From an uncultured Lachnospiraceae bacterium (GTDB taxonomy: Bacteria; Bacillota; Clostridia; Lachnospirales; Lachnospiraceae), in contig CAMGCK010000019.1 in NCBI GenBank assembly GCA_946040795.1, positions 1 through 32,384 of the forward strand: 32,384 nucleotides of DNA, written 5' to 3'. Below the pieces are notes generated by a model, which was not told where the DNA came from, ran no database searches, and was given only the letters and a program-made list of their open reading frames with translations. Every line of letters starts with the position of its first letter. The first letter of the stretch is position 1. This document shows, piece by piece, positions 24,278 to 32,333 of this stretch. The position numbers were made by a program, and so were the translations under genes.

Positions 24278-24321
24278 AAAAAAAGACCGATTGATTCCAT
24301 GCCGGATCAATCGGTCTTTTT
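24278..24321. terminator. Bidirectional intrinsic terminator
   Basis: AAAAAAAGACCGATTGAT, loop TCCATGCCGG, ATCAATCGGTCTTTTT. The perfect stem is flanked by an A-run and a T-run, so it can end transcription from the broken GH5 gene (plus) and from the esterase at 24374 (minus). A further GACCCGC/GCGGGTC hairpin follows at 24340-24359. Confidence 0.85.
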
Positions 24322-24373
24322 ATGTCACCGGGTGTCACCGACCCGCGTAAAGGCGGGTCTTTGCGGAAAACGG

Positions 24374-25291
24374 TTACTGCAAACGGTCTTTTATGAAATT
24401 GTCTACGATCTTCAGTGTTGTTTCATGCCAGAAATAAACACCGCCGTGATCCGCCTCCGTCAGTTTGTAGAAGGTGACATCCTTGTTGTTTTTGTTCAGG
24501 CATTCATACAGCTCGATGCTCTGTTCAAAGGGCACCAGACGATCCTTGTTTCCGTGCATCATGAGTACCGGAGCCAACGGAACATCTTCTGAAACATAAT
24601 TCATGATGACGGTTTTTTCCGCGAGTTCCGGGTGTTCCGGTACGGCCAGACAGCCGATGAGCCGCCCCTCCGGACTGTCGGGACCCATGTGATCCTGGGT
24701 GGAGGGAACATCGTTCATGGAGGCGATGTGAGTCGGACCGTAGAAATCGATGACGCCGCGAATCTCCGGCAGTCTGAAATCCTGGAAGAAACGGTTTTCC
24801 GTGACCGCCATCATCATGACGGTGTGTCCGCCGGAGGAATCGCCCCAGAGGAAGATGTTGTTGACATCGATGTGATATTCCTCCGCGTGGTCTGTGAGAT
24901 ATTTCAGACCGCGTTTGCTGTCTTCCAGCTGCAGCGGGAACGGGCCGAAGTCCGTGCCGCGGTACTGGCAGATCGCCACGTTATATCCGTTCTTTGCCAT
25001 CGCTGAAAGCTCAAAAATGTTGGCATGCAGCGTCTGTTCCATCCAGGCGGAACCTTGGACATAAAAAATCAGCGGAAGCGTGGAAACGGCCTTTTCAGCG
25101 CTTCCAGAGGAACTGAATCCGGACGGAGAGGGCTCGTGGCTTATATACAGGATCTTCAGCCCGTGCTCCGCGTCATATGTGAGGATATCGAGGCGGATGC
25201 GGTCATATTCCTGTTTGGGGAGCGTCAGCATGCCGTCGGCAGAGGCCGTGCTTGCCGGAAATTCGTTGTAGCTTGCGTTTATGGGTTCCAT
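24374..25291 (-). CDS. Alpha/beta-hydrolase (esterase/lipase)
   Basis: A 305-residue predicted esterase. The oxyanion region reads FYVQGSAW in place of the usual HGGGW. The nucleophile is in LWGDSSGGHT (about residue 151), the acid in HGNKDRLVPFEQS and the base in EADHGGVYFW. No signal peptide or membrane segment is visible. AGAGGT lies 6 bases before the ATG, which itself is only 13 bases past the pepF terminator T-run. Expression therefore needs read-through from pepF or an unseen promoter. The substrate is unknown; carbohydrate ester removal fits the neighbouring GH5 relic. Confidence 0.85.
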   Translation of the reverse strand: MEPINASYNEFPASTASADGMLTLPKQEYDRIRLDILTYDAEHGLKILYISHEPSPSGFSSSGSAEKAVSTLPLIFYVQGSAWMEQTLHANIFELSAMAKNGYNVAICQYRGTDFGPFPLQLEDSKRGLKYLTDHAEEYHIDVNNIFLWGDSSGGHTVMMMAVTENRFFQDFRLPEIRGVIDFYGPTHIASMNDVPSTQDHMGPDSPEGRLIGCLAVPEHPELAEKTVIMNYVSEDVPLAPVLMMHGNKDRLVPFEQSIELYECLNKNNKDVTFYKLTEADHGGVYFWHETTLKIVDNFIKDRLQ

Positions 25292-25304
25292 ATTTTACCT
25301 CTTG

Positions 25305-25333
25305 AAAAAACAGCTGCCGCATGGCGGCAGCTG
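25305..25333 (-). terminator. Intrinsic terminator after pepF
   Basis: On the minus strand CAGCTGCCGC, loop CAT, GCGGCAGCTG and then six T residues. The perfect 10-pair stem begins 10 bases past the pepF stop. Confidence 0.88.
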
Positions 25334-25343
25334 ATTGCGGTCA

Positions 25344-27110
25344 TTACTTCACCAGTTCACAGAAAAGATCCACATCCTCTTTGATCATATCCAGAGAAGA
25401 ACGCCAGAAATTCACATCACGGACATTGATGCCGACGGACATGCAGCAATCGTAGATGGACATCTTGCCGGTGGTTGCGAGCAGCTTCTTGTACACCGGA
25501 ACGAAGTCCTTTCCCTGCTCCAGATACTTGGCATACAGACCCTTTGCGAAAAGTTGACCGAAGGCATAGGGGAAGTTGTAGAAGTTGCGGCCGGCATAGT
25601 AGTAATGCGGCTTCCAGGTCCACATGTAGGGATGACGATATTCCGGATCCAGGCCGTCTCCGTAGCTTTCTTCCTGTGCTTTGTCCATCATTTCGCAGAG
25701 CTCCTTCGCGCTGACGGCACCGTTCTTGCGGGATTCAAAAAGCGCGGTCTCAAAGAGATAGCGGGAATAGATGTCTACGATGACCTGATTGCAGCCGGAG
25801 ACCTCGGACTCCAGAACCGCCAGGGCCTCATCCTTTTCCATGGAGGCGATGGCGGCTTTCTTCACAATGGTCTCGTTGAAGGTGGAAGCGGTCTCAGCAA
25901 GCTGCATCGGTGAATTCAGGTTCAGCAGGGATTCCTCCTTCGCGCATTCATTGTGGAACGCGTGACCCAGTTCGTGCGCCATGGTGACTACGGACTTAAA
26001 GGAATTGGAGAAGTTTAAGAGTACGCGGGACTGCTTCAGGGACGGAACACCGGAGCAGAACGCGCCGCCGACCTTGCCGGGGCGGCTTTCCACATCGATC
26101 CAGTTTTCTTCGATGGCGCGGCAGGCCATATTGTAAAGGTCTTCATCAAAGGCCTTGAAGTGCTTTTTCAGGAAATCACAGGCATCTTCATAGGTGTAGG
26201 TCTTTGAAGCTTCACTGACCGGCGCGTACATCTCATAAAACGGAAGGCCGTTCGTGTAGCCCAGCTTTTCAGCTTTGGCACGGAGATACTTGCGGAAGAC
26301 CGGCAGATACTCGCGGATGGCGGTGAGCATGGCATCCAGCGTCTCCTGATCCATGCGGGAATTGATGAGGGTCATTTCCAGCGGGGAAGCGTAGCCGCGA
26401 AGTGCTGAGGTGGTCAGAACTTCGCCCTTGATACCGCTTAAGCATGCGGCGATGACATTTTCGTCCTTCTTATAAGACGCGATCTCCGCTTCATAAGCGG
26501 CCTTCCGGACAGCTTTGTCCGGATGATAAGCCATGTTCAGAACGACAGTCAGCGGAAGTTCCTTGGTTTCTCCGTCCTGAACCATTAAAACGGTGTGCGC
26601 GCCGATCATCTGGTTCTTGAGGCGTGCCCAGGCATCGGAACCGGTCTGCTTCATGCTGGCGATGATCAGTTCTTCTTTTTCAGAAAGCTGGTGCGCCATG
26701 GCGTCCTTTTCTTCTTTCAGGATGAATTCATGTTCTTTGAGAAGAGTAGAAGCGGCGATGCAGGTGTCCAGATCACAGCCGGCGATCCAGGCGGTGGCCC
26801 TGGTGCGGGCGGAAACGCAGCCGTTCATGATGGTCTGCAGAACTTCTTCAGCCTTGGTGGCAGCATCGTCTGCAGTATTCGTGCTGAGTAAAAGGTGGCA
26901 ATAGCCGCCCAGCGTGCGGGAGAGAAGCATGAGCTCCTGCTGAAGTGTGATGTAATTTTCAAGCTTGGCGGTCTCGTTTTCATGATTGGCGGTCATTTCA
27001 TCGACGGTCGTATTCATTTTTGCAACGAGTGCTTTCAGCTTTTCTGTGTCATTTTTAAAGGCTTCGCTGTCCAGCGAAGGGTAAAGCGGTGTCAGGTCCC
27101 AGGTATGCAT
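25344..27110 (-). CDS. pepF: Oligoendopeptidase F (M3 family)
   Basis: Zinc metallopeptidase that cleaves short peptides in the cytosol. The 588-residue length is normal for PepF. The zinc motif HELGH is at residues 379-383 within MAHELGHAFHNE. The downstream ETASTFNE supplies the third ligand, and the C-terminal region contains PHYYYAGRNFYNFPYAFGQLFA, a typical M3B segment. The ATG has AAAGGAG upstream and a promoter with a perfect TATAAT. Confidence 0.96.
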   Translation of the reverse strand: MHTWDLTPLYPSLDSEAFKNDTEKLKALVAKMNTTVDEMTANHENETAKLENYITLQQELMLLSRTLGGYCHLLLSTNTADDAATKAEEVLQTIMNGCVSARTRATAWIAGCDLDTCIAASTLLKEHEFILKEEKDAMAHQLSEKEELIIASMKQTGSDAWARLKNQMIGAHTVLMVQDGETKELPLTVVLNMAYHPDKAVRKAAYEAEIASYKKDENVIAACLSGIKGEVLTTSALRGYASPLEMTLINSRMDQETLDAMLTAIREYLPVFRKYLRAKAEKLGYTNGLPFYEMYAPVSEASKTYTYEDACDFLKKHFKAFDEDLYNMACRAIEENWIDVESRPGKVGGAFCSGVPSLKQSRVLLNFSNSFKSVVTMAHELGHAFHNECAKEESLLNLNSPMQLAETASTFNETIVKKAAIASMEKDEALAVLESEVSGCNQVIVDIYSRYLFETALFESRKNGAVSAKELCEMMDKAQEESYGDGLDPEYRHPYMWTWKPHYYYAGRNFYNFPYAFGQLFAKGLYAKYLEQGKDFVPVYKKLLATTGKMSIYDCCMSVGINVRDVNFWRSSLDMIKEDVDLFCELVK

Positions 27111-27143
27111 GGCGTACTCCTTTAAGTCGTATAGTTACGTTTG

Positions 27144-27172
27144 ATTATACAAAAAAGTATCAGAAAGGGAAA
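27144..27172 (-). promoter_or_regulatory. Promoter for pepF
   Basis: On the minus strand, -35 TTTCCC (27172-27167, weak), a 17-base spacer, and a perfect -10 TATAAT (27149-27144), 34 bases before the pepF start. Confidence 0.55.
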
Positions 27173-27200
27173 TGGTTTCTGAAGACATTCCGAAAAAACA

Positions 27201-27229
27201 TTTTCCTTTTTACGTACTTATGGTATAGT
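27201..27229 (+). promoter_or_regulatory. Promoter for the sugar-phosphate isomerase gene
   Basis: -35 TTTTCC (27201-27206, weak), a 17-base spacer, and -10 TATAGT (27224-27229), about 56 bases before the start codon. It is divergent from the pepF promoter. Confidence 0.45.
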
Positions 27230-27284
27230 GAATAAAAAAGAAACAACTATACGGGTTTCATATAACATAGTGGAGGTACTGTCA

Positions 27285-28253
27285 ATGAAAATTGGTGTTT
27301 GCTCGAATCTTCGTGCCGATCTTCCCTGGCGCGAAGCACTGGAATATTTTGCGTCCAAGGGAATTCAGTGTGTGGAAGTCGGTGTAGGCGGTTATCCCGG
27401 AAATGATCACTGCAATGCGGATATTCTTCTGAATGATGAAGCTGCTTACGCAGAGTGGAAGAAAGCGCTCGATGATACCGGCATTACCGTATCCGGTTTC
27501 TCCTGCCATTCCAATCCGGTCCATCCGGACAAGGCGGTTGCCGCTGAATCCGATAAGGCCATGCGCGATGCGGTCCTGATGGCTGAAAAGTACGGTATTC
27601 ATAACATCGAATGTTTCTCCGGCTGCCCCGGTGATTCGGAAAATTCCAAGTATCCCAACTGGGTCACCTGCCCGTGGCCGAATGATTTCGGTGAGATCCT
27701 GGAGTGGCAGTGGAATGAAGTTCTGATTCCGTACTGGAAGGGCTTTGTGGAGTTTGCAAAGGCGCACGGCGTTAACCAGATCGGCCTTGAAATGCATCCG
27801 GGCTTCTGTGTTTACAGCACGCAGACCCTGTTAAAGCTTCGTGAAGCGGTCGGCCCGGAAATCGGCGCAAACTTCGATCCGTCTCATCTGATCTGGCAGG
27901 GCATGGATCCGGTAACCGTTATTCGTGCGCTGAAGGGTGCTATTTTCCATGTACATGCAAAGGATACCCGTATCGATGAGAACAACACCAAACTGAATGG
28001 TGTGCTGGATACCAAGTCCTATGCCGATGAGATCAATCGTTCCTGGATCTTCCGTTCCTGCGGTTACGGCAATGACCTCCTGTACTGGAATGACATCGTA
28101 TCCAACCTCCGCATGATCGGTTATGACGGTGTTATGTGCATCGAACATGAGGATTCTCTCATGAGCCTCAACGAAGGTCTGGAAAAGGCGGTTGCCTGCA
28201 TGCAGTCCTGCATCATCAAGGAAGCAAAGCTGACGGATGCACGCTGGATCTGA
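27285..28253 (+). CDS. Sugar phosphate isomerase/epimerase family protein
   Basis: A 322-residue xylose-isomerase-like TIM barrel of the AP-endonuclease-2 family. Metal-site segments are visible: IGLEMHPGF, ANFDPSHLIWQG, FHVHAKDTR and the C-terminal MCIEHEDSL. The N-terminal MKIGVCSNL forms the first strand. I use the ATG at 27285, preceded by GGAGG, and not a 19-codon longer frame whose ATG lies inside the promoter. The sugar substrate cannot be told from sequence. It stands alone with its own promoter and terminator. Confidence 0.88.
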   Translation: MKIGVCSNLRADLPWREALEYFASKGIQCVEVGVGGYPGNDHCNADILLNDEAAYAEWKKALDDTGITVSGFSCHSNPVHPDKAVAAESDKAMRDAVLMAEKYGIHNIECFSGCPGDSENSKYPNWVTCPWPNDFGEILEWQWNEVLIPYWKGFVEFAKAHGVNQIGLEMHPGFCVYSTQTLLKLREAVGPEIGANFDPSHLIWQGMDPVTVIRALKGAIFHVHAKDTRIDENNTKLNGVLDTKSYADEINRSWIFRSCGYGNDLLYWNDIVSNLRMIGYDGVMCIEHEDSLMSLNEGLEKAVACMQSCIIKEAKLTDARWI

Positions 28254-28317
28254 TCAATCATAATTATGATAACAGGAAAGGGAATGGGGACGTTTCTCAT
28301 TGTCCCATTTTGGCAGC

Positions 28318-28350
28318 AAAAAGGCCATCCGCACTGAACGGATGGCCTTT
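28318..28350. terminator. Intrinsic terminator after the isomerase gene
   Basis: AAAAAGGCCATCCG, loop CACTGAA, CGGATGGCCTTT: a perfect stem with an A-run before it and TTTAAT after. It can probably act in both directions, serving the plus-strand isomerase gene and transcription arriving from lysS. Confidence 0.8.
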
Positions 28351-28382
28351 AATGTTGTACTGTTGTGCATTGACTGCGGCCG

Positions 28383-28461
28383 GGACACACGAAAGCCGAG
28401 ACGGAGTCGAGGGAACGTGTTCCGCAGGAACCGCGGGTGTGTCCACAGGGCTCTGCCCGTG
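28383..28461. other. Structured intergenic segment downstream of lysS
   Basis: GGACACAC (28383-28390) pairs with GTGTGTCC (28437-28444) and encloses a GGAAC/GTTCC hairpin (28412-28423). A bulged CACaGGGC/GCCCGTG hairpin follows (28444-28461). There is no T-run and no ORF. It lies between the isomerase terminator and the lysS stop and could be the processed 3' end of the lysS mRNA or a repeated intergenic element. Confidence 0.45.
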
Positions 28462-28503
28462 AAAAGTTGACAAAATGAAACTGAAACGTCATCCGTTGTC
28501 AGC

Positions 28504-30435
28504 TTAATACATTTTTGCGCCTGCCGGGATGTGATTATCCAGCATTAACAGATGCAGCTTTTCTTCACCTTCTTCGTTGTGGACAGCGGAGATCAGCATG
28601 CCGCAGGATTCGATGCCCATCATCGGACGGGGCGGCAGATTGGTGATTGCAAGAAGGGTCTTGCCGACCAGTTCTTCCGGCTCATAGAAAGCGTGAATAC
28701 CGGAGAGGATGGTGCGGTCGGTGCCGGTGCCATCGTCCAGGGTGAACTGCAGGAGTTTCTTGGACTTCTTAACAGCCTCACAGGCCTTGACCTTTACTGC
28801 ACGGAAATCGCTTTTGGAGAAGGTCTCAAAATCAACAAGATCTTCAAACATCGGTTCAATCTCCACCTTGGAGAAGTCGATCTTGTCGTTCGGCGTGAAG
28901 AAACCGGTAGCTTCTTTGGAAGCGGTTTCAGCAGCCTTGGCCTTCTTATCACCGTCCAGAGATTTCATGGTGGGGAAGAGCAGTACGTCGCGAATGGTTT
29001 CAGCGCCGGTCAGGATCATCGCCATGCGGTCGATACCAAAGCCGATACCGCCTGTGGGCGGCATACCGTATTCCAGTGCGCGAAGGAAATCTTCGTCGGT
29101 GGTGTTTGCTTCTTCATCGCCGGCAGCAAGCGCGGCTTCCTGCGCTTTGAAGCGTTCACGCTGATCCTCCGGATCATTCAGCTCGGAATAAGCATTTGCC
29201 ATTTCCCAACCGTTGATATAGAACTCAAAACGCTCAACCAGTGCCGGATCGGACGGCTTCTTCTTAGTCAGCGGAGAGATATCCACCGGATGGTCGCAGA
29301 CAAAGGTGGGCTGGATCATGTGGTCTTCACAGAACTCTTCGAAGAACAGGTTGACGATGTCACCCCACTTATGGCGCTCTTCATATTCAACGCCCTTTGC
29401 CTTTGCAGCTGCACGTGCGCCTTCCAGATCGCGGATCTCATTGAAGTCCACACCGGTGTACTCCTTGATGGCGTCGATCATGGTAACGCGGCGGAACGGC
29501 GCGCCGAGGTCGATCTCATTGCCGTTGTATACGATCCTGGTGGTGCCGAGAACGGTCTGTGCCACATGGCGGTACAGATTCTCGGTCAGATCCATCATAC
29601 CGTTGTAATCGGTATATGCCTGATAAAGCTCCATCAGCGTGAATTCCGGATTGTGACGGGTATCCAGTCCCTCGTTGCGGAATACACGGCCGATCTCGTA
29701 AACCTTTTCCAGACCGCCGACGATCAGTCTCTTTAAGTACAGCTCCAGAGAAATGCGAAGCTTCAGGTCCTCGTTCAGCGCATTGTAATGCGTGAAGAAC
29801 GGACGGGCAGAAGCACCGCCGGCATTGGACACCAGAAGCGGAGTTTCCACTTCCAGGAAGCCCTGACCGTTTAAGTAGGAGCGGACTGCGCTGATGATCA
29901 GGGAGCGCTTGACAAGGACATCCTTTGCCTCATCGTTCATGAACAGGTCCACGTAACGCTGGCGGTAACGGAGGTCGGTGTTGGTCATGCCGTGATACTT
30001 CTCCGGCAGGATCTGCAGCGCCTTGGTGTGCAGCTGAACCTCTTCCGCGTGAACGGAGGTCTCACCTGCCTTAGTACGGAAAACAAAGCCGGTAATACCG
30101 ACGTTATCGCCGATGTCCATCTTCTTGAAGTCCGCATAAGCTTCTTCACCTAAGGAATCGCGGCAGACATAGACCTGAATGCTGCCCTTTAAGTCTTTAA
30201 TGTTACAGAAGGAAGCCTTGCCCATGACACGCTTGGACATGAGACGTCCGGCGATCTTCACGGTCTTTCCTTCATAATTTTCAAAGTCGTTCAGGATATC
30301 CAGCGTGTGGGTGTCCTGATCAAATTTCGTGATCACATAAGGATCCTTACCGGCTGCCTTGAGATCGGCCAGTTTGTCGCGGCGGATCTTAAGGAGCTGG
30401 TTTGTATCCTGTGCATTTGTATTTTCATTTGCCAT
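28504..30435 (-). CDS. lysS: Lysyl-tRNA synthetase (class II) with C-terminal tRNA-binding domain
   Basis: Charges tRNA-Lys. The 643 residues comprise the N-terminal OB anticodon domain (VKIAGRLMSKRVMGKASF), motif 2 (RNEGLDTRHNPEFTLMELYQ) and motif 3 (GGIGFGIDRMAMILTG, about 460-475). An extra domain of about 110 residues (535-643) follows. The extra domain (DFETFSKSDFRAVKV...LLQFTLDDG...YEPEELVGK...MMGIESCGMLISA) matches the Trbp111/EMAPII-like OB fold found at the C-terminus of many MetRS. Usual LysS is about 490-500 residues. It follows greA by 12 bases, with an AGAGG-like site, so the two are co-transcribed. Confidence 0.96.
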   Translation of the reverse strand: MANENTNAQDTNQLLKIRRDKLADLKAAGKDPYVITKFDQDTHTLDILNDFENYEGKTVKIAGRLMSKRVMGKASFCNIKDLKGSIQVYVCRDSLGEEAYADFKKMDIGDNVGITGFVFRTKAGETSVHAEEVQLHTKALQILPEKYHGMTNTDLRYRQRYVDLFMNDEAKDVLVKRSLIISAVRSYLNGQGFLEVETPLLVSNAGGASARPFFTHYNALNEDLKLRISLELYLKRLIVGGLEKVYEIGRVFRNEGLDTRHNPEFTLMELYQAYTDYNGMMDLTENLYRHVAQTVLGTTRIVYNGNEIDLGAPFRRVTMIDAIKEYTGVDFNEIRDLEGARAAAKAKGVEYEERHKWGDIVNLFFEEFCEDHMIQPTFVCDHPVDISPLTKKKPSDPALVERFEFYINGWEMANAYSELNDPEDQRERFKAQEAALAAGDEEANTTDEDFLRALEYGMPPTGGIGFGIDRMAMILTGAETIRDVLLFPTMKSLDGDKKAKAAETASKEATGFFTPNDKIDFSKVEIEPMFEDLVDFETFSKSDFRAVKVKACEAVKKSKKLLQFTLDDGTGTDRTILSGIHAFYEPEELVGKTLLAITNLPPRPMMGIESCGMLISAVHNEEGEEKLHLLMLDNHIPAGAKMY

Positions 30436-30447
30436 GATAAAGCCTCT

Positions 30448-30930
30448 TTAGTTTGGATTCTTGGAGATGGAAAGGACCTTGTACTGGAAGGATCCTGCCG
30501 GAGCATCGACGGTAACAGTCTCACCGACTTCAGCACCGATCAGTGCCTGACCGAGAGGAGACTCGTTATCAAATTTATTTAAAAGGCTGTTAGCTTCGCT
30601 GGTACCGACGATGGAGACTTCCATTTCCTCATCGAATTCCACATCCAGAAGTTTGACGATAGCGCCGATGAATACATGATCCAGATCTGAGGTCTCACTC
30701 ACGATCTCAGCGTGCTTCAGGATCTCAGTCAGTTCTTCGATTCTTGCTTCGATCTCACCCTGCTCATCCTTTGCGGCATCATACTCGGCATTTTCGGAAA
30801 GGTCACCCTGTGCCCGGGCTTCCTTGATCTTCTGTGCGATTTCGGCGCGACGGACCTCTTTCAGTTCCTTAAGCTCATTTTTAAGCTTTTCAGCGCCTGC
30901 GGATGTCATAATGTTTTTCTTTTCTGCCAT
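30448..30930 (-). CDS. greA: Transcription elongation factor GreA
   Basis: Rescues backtracked RNA polymerase by stimulating transcript cleavage. The 160 residues comprise an N-terminal coiled coil (about 8-75) with the tip GDLSENAEYDAAKDEQ carrying the acidic residues, and a C-terminal FKBP-like domain ending in QYKVLSISKNP. A longer frame from 30951 exists, but the ATG at 30930 has AAAGGG upstream and starts with the usual MAEKKNIMTSAG. First gene of the greA-lysS operon, with a strong promoter. Confidence 0.96.
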   Translation of the reverse strand: MAEKKNIMTSAGAEKLKNELKELKEVRRAEIAQKIKEARAQGDLSENAEYDAAKDEQGEIEARIEELTEILKHAEIVSETSDLDHVFIGAIVKLLDVEFDEEMEVSIVGTSEANSLLNKFDNESPLGQALIGAEVGETVTVDAPAGSFQYKVLSISKNPN

Positions 30931-30980
30931 TGTTACCCTTTCTTGGTCCATAGTACGGACGTTCTAAAGTCAATTTGGAT

Positions 30981-31009
30981 ATTTTACTACAAACAAGGGG
31001 GAATGTCAA
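30981..31009 (-). promoter_or_regulatory. Promoter for greA-lysS
   Basis: On the minus strand, -35 TTGACA (31009-31004, perfect), a 17-base spacer, and -10 TAAAAT (30986-30981), about 50 bases before the greA start. Confidence 0.8.
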
Positions 31010-31053
31010 CAAAAACAAGCATTTTCCGATGTCTTCGACAATGCATTCCGCAC

Positions 31054-31082
31054 TTGAAAAAACAACATTACTGCGATAAAAT
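31054..31082 (+). promoter_or_regulatory. Promoter for the CE15-like esterase gene
   Basis: -35 TTGAAA (31054-31059), a 17-base spacer, and -10 TAAAAT (31077-31082). It is divergent from the greA promoter and about 177 bases before the esterase start, so the leader is long. Confidence 0.65.
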
Positions 31083-31119
31083 ATACCATAAGTTTCGAGC
31101 TTGGTTTTGGGGGCGTTCG

Positions 31120-31258
31120 ATGGTGAAACGGAAAGAGCGGTTCATAAACCTGCTGCTGTACGCGGGAACGGACCGGGAGACCTATCACAGGGTTCTTCCG
31201 GAAATTATAAAGCGTCCGGGAAAGACCGGAGAAAAGGATGACAACTGGAGGAGGGACC
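31120..31258 (+). pseudogene. Possible relic of a signalling-protein N-terminus in the esterase leader
   Basis: From an ATG at 31120 the frame reads KERFINLLLYAGTDRETYHRVLPEI (residues 5-29), a pattern I associate with the N-termini of some Lachnospiraceae GGDEF-type membrane proteins. After about residue 32 it becomes low-quality sequence and then overlaps the esterase gene out of frame, ending at 31350. The ribosome binding site is poor. It is probably a remnant, or chance; the family link is weak. Confidence 0.25.
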
Positions 31259-32317
31259 ATGGAATTCAAACCGGATCTTTTTACGTTCAACGACGGATCG
31301 CATGTTATGTGCAAAAACTGCTGGAAGCGCCGCAGACCGGAGCTTCTTGAGGTGCTTTCACGAGAAGCATTTGGCATCACGCCGGAAAAGCCGGAAAAAG
31401 TTACTTTTACGGAAATCTCTGAAGATGACAAGTGCGCGTCGGGACATGCGGTTCTGAAACGCCTGAACATTGAATTTGAAACGGAGAAGGGGCCGTTCTC
31501 CTTCCCGATGAATCTGTTTGTGCCTGCCGCACCGAAAAAGGCGCCTTCGGAATATCCTGCGACTTCAAAGAATTTCACGCTGAAGAAGTCACCGCTGATC
31601 CTGCTTATCAATTTCCGCCCGGATGCTTATGACATGTACTATCCGGCAGAGGAGATCATCGACCACGGATTCGCGCTGGGTGTCATTGATTATCAGTCTG
31701 TCACCACGGACGATGCCGACATGACAAACGGTCTGGCTGCCATGTACAGCCGCCGGAATGACGGTACGGACTGGGGCAAGATCGGCATGTGGGCTTTTGC
31801 CATGAGCCGTGCGCTGGACGCGCTTGAAACGCTGCCGTATCTGGACACGGAGAAGGTTACGTTTATCGGCCATTCCCGTCTTGGAAAAACGGCACTCTGG
31901 GCCGGTGCGCAGGACGAACGAGCAAGGTTCGTGGTTTCCAATTCCTCCGGCTGCATGGGCGCGGCCTATGAGCGTGCAAAGACGGAAGGCGCGGAAACGG
32001 TGAAGAACATTACGACGGAGTTCCCCTTCTGGTTCTGTGAAAATCTGAAAAAATATGCGGGAAAAACAGATGAAATGCCTTTTGACATGCATTACCTTCT
32101 GGCGCTTCTTGCACCCCGGTATTTACTGGTGGGAAGCGCGGAAGAGGATCTGTGGGCGGATCCTGTGAATGAAAAGGCCTGTGCGCTGGGCGTGCAGCCG
32201 GTGTGGGATCTCTACGATCAAAAGGACAGCATTCATTATCACCTCAGAACCGGTGTCCATTTCCTGGGTCGTCCGGACTGGGTCGAATATCTGAAATTCA
32301 TTGAGCAGCACCTGTAA
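31259..32317 (+). CDS. CE15-like alpha/beta-hydrolase (glucuronoyl esterase-like)
   Basis: A 352-residue protein resembling CE15 glucuronoyl esterases, which cleave ester links between lignin and xylan glucuronate. Key segments are GHSRLGKTALWAGA with the nucleophile Ser at about 206, NSSGCMGAAYER, the FPFWFCENLKKY stretch, SAEEDLWADP (about 293-302, with an acid residue) and the His in RTGVHFLG (about 334). No signal peptide is visible, so it would act in the cytosol on imported oligosaccharides, or be a related acetyl esterase. The ATG at 31259 has GGAGGAGG upstream. Its stop codon lies in the loop of a terminator hairpin, and a group II intron seems to follow. Confidence 0.85.
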   Translation: MEFKPDLFTFNDGSHVMCKNCWKRRRPELLEVLSREAFGITPEKPEKVTFTEISEDDKCASGHAVLKRLNIEFETEKGPFSFPMNLFVPAAPKKAPSEYPATSKNFTLKKSPLILLINFRPDAYDMYYPAEEIIDHGFALGVIDYQSVTTDDADMTNGLAAMYSRRNDGTDWGKIGMWAFAMSRALDALETLPYLDTEKVTFIGHSRLGKTALWAGAQDERARFVVSNSSGCMGAAYERAKTEGAETVKNITTEFPFWFCENLKKYAGKTDEMPFDMHYLLALLAPRYLLVGSAEEDLWADPVNEKACALGVQPVWDLYDQKDSIHYHLRTGVHFLGRPDWVEYLKFIEQHL

Positions 32318-32333
32318 GGGTGCTGCCTCATTT
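32305..32333 (+). terminator. Terminator-like hairpin at the esterase stop codon
   Basis: GCAGCACC (32305-32312), loop TGTAAG containing the TAA stop, and GGTGCTGC (32319-32326), then CTCATTT. The stem is perfect over 8 pairs. The original T-rich tail seems to be interrupted at 32334 by the inserted intron. Confidence 0.65.
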
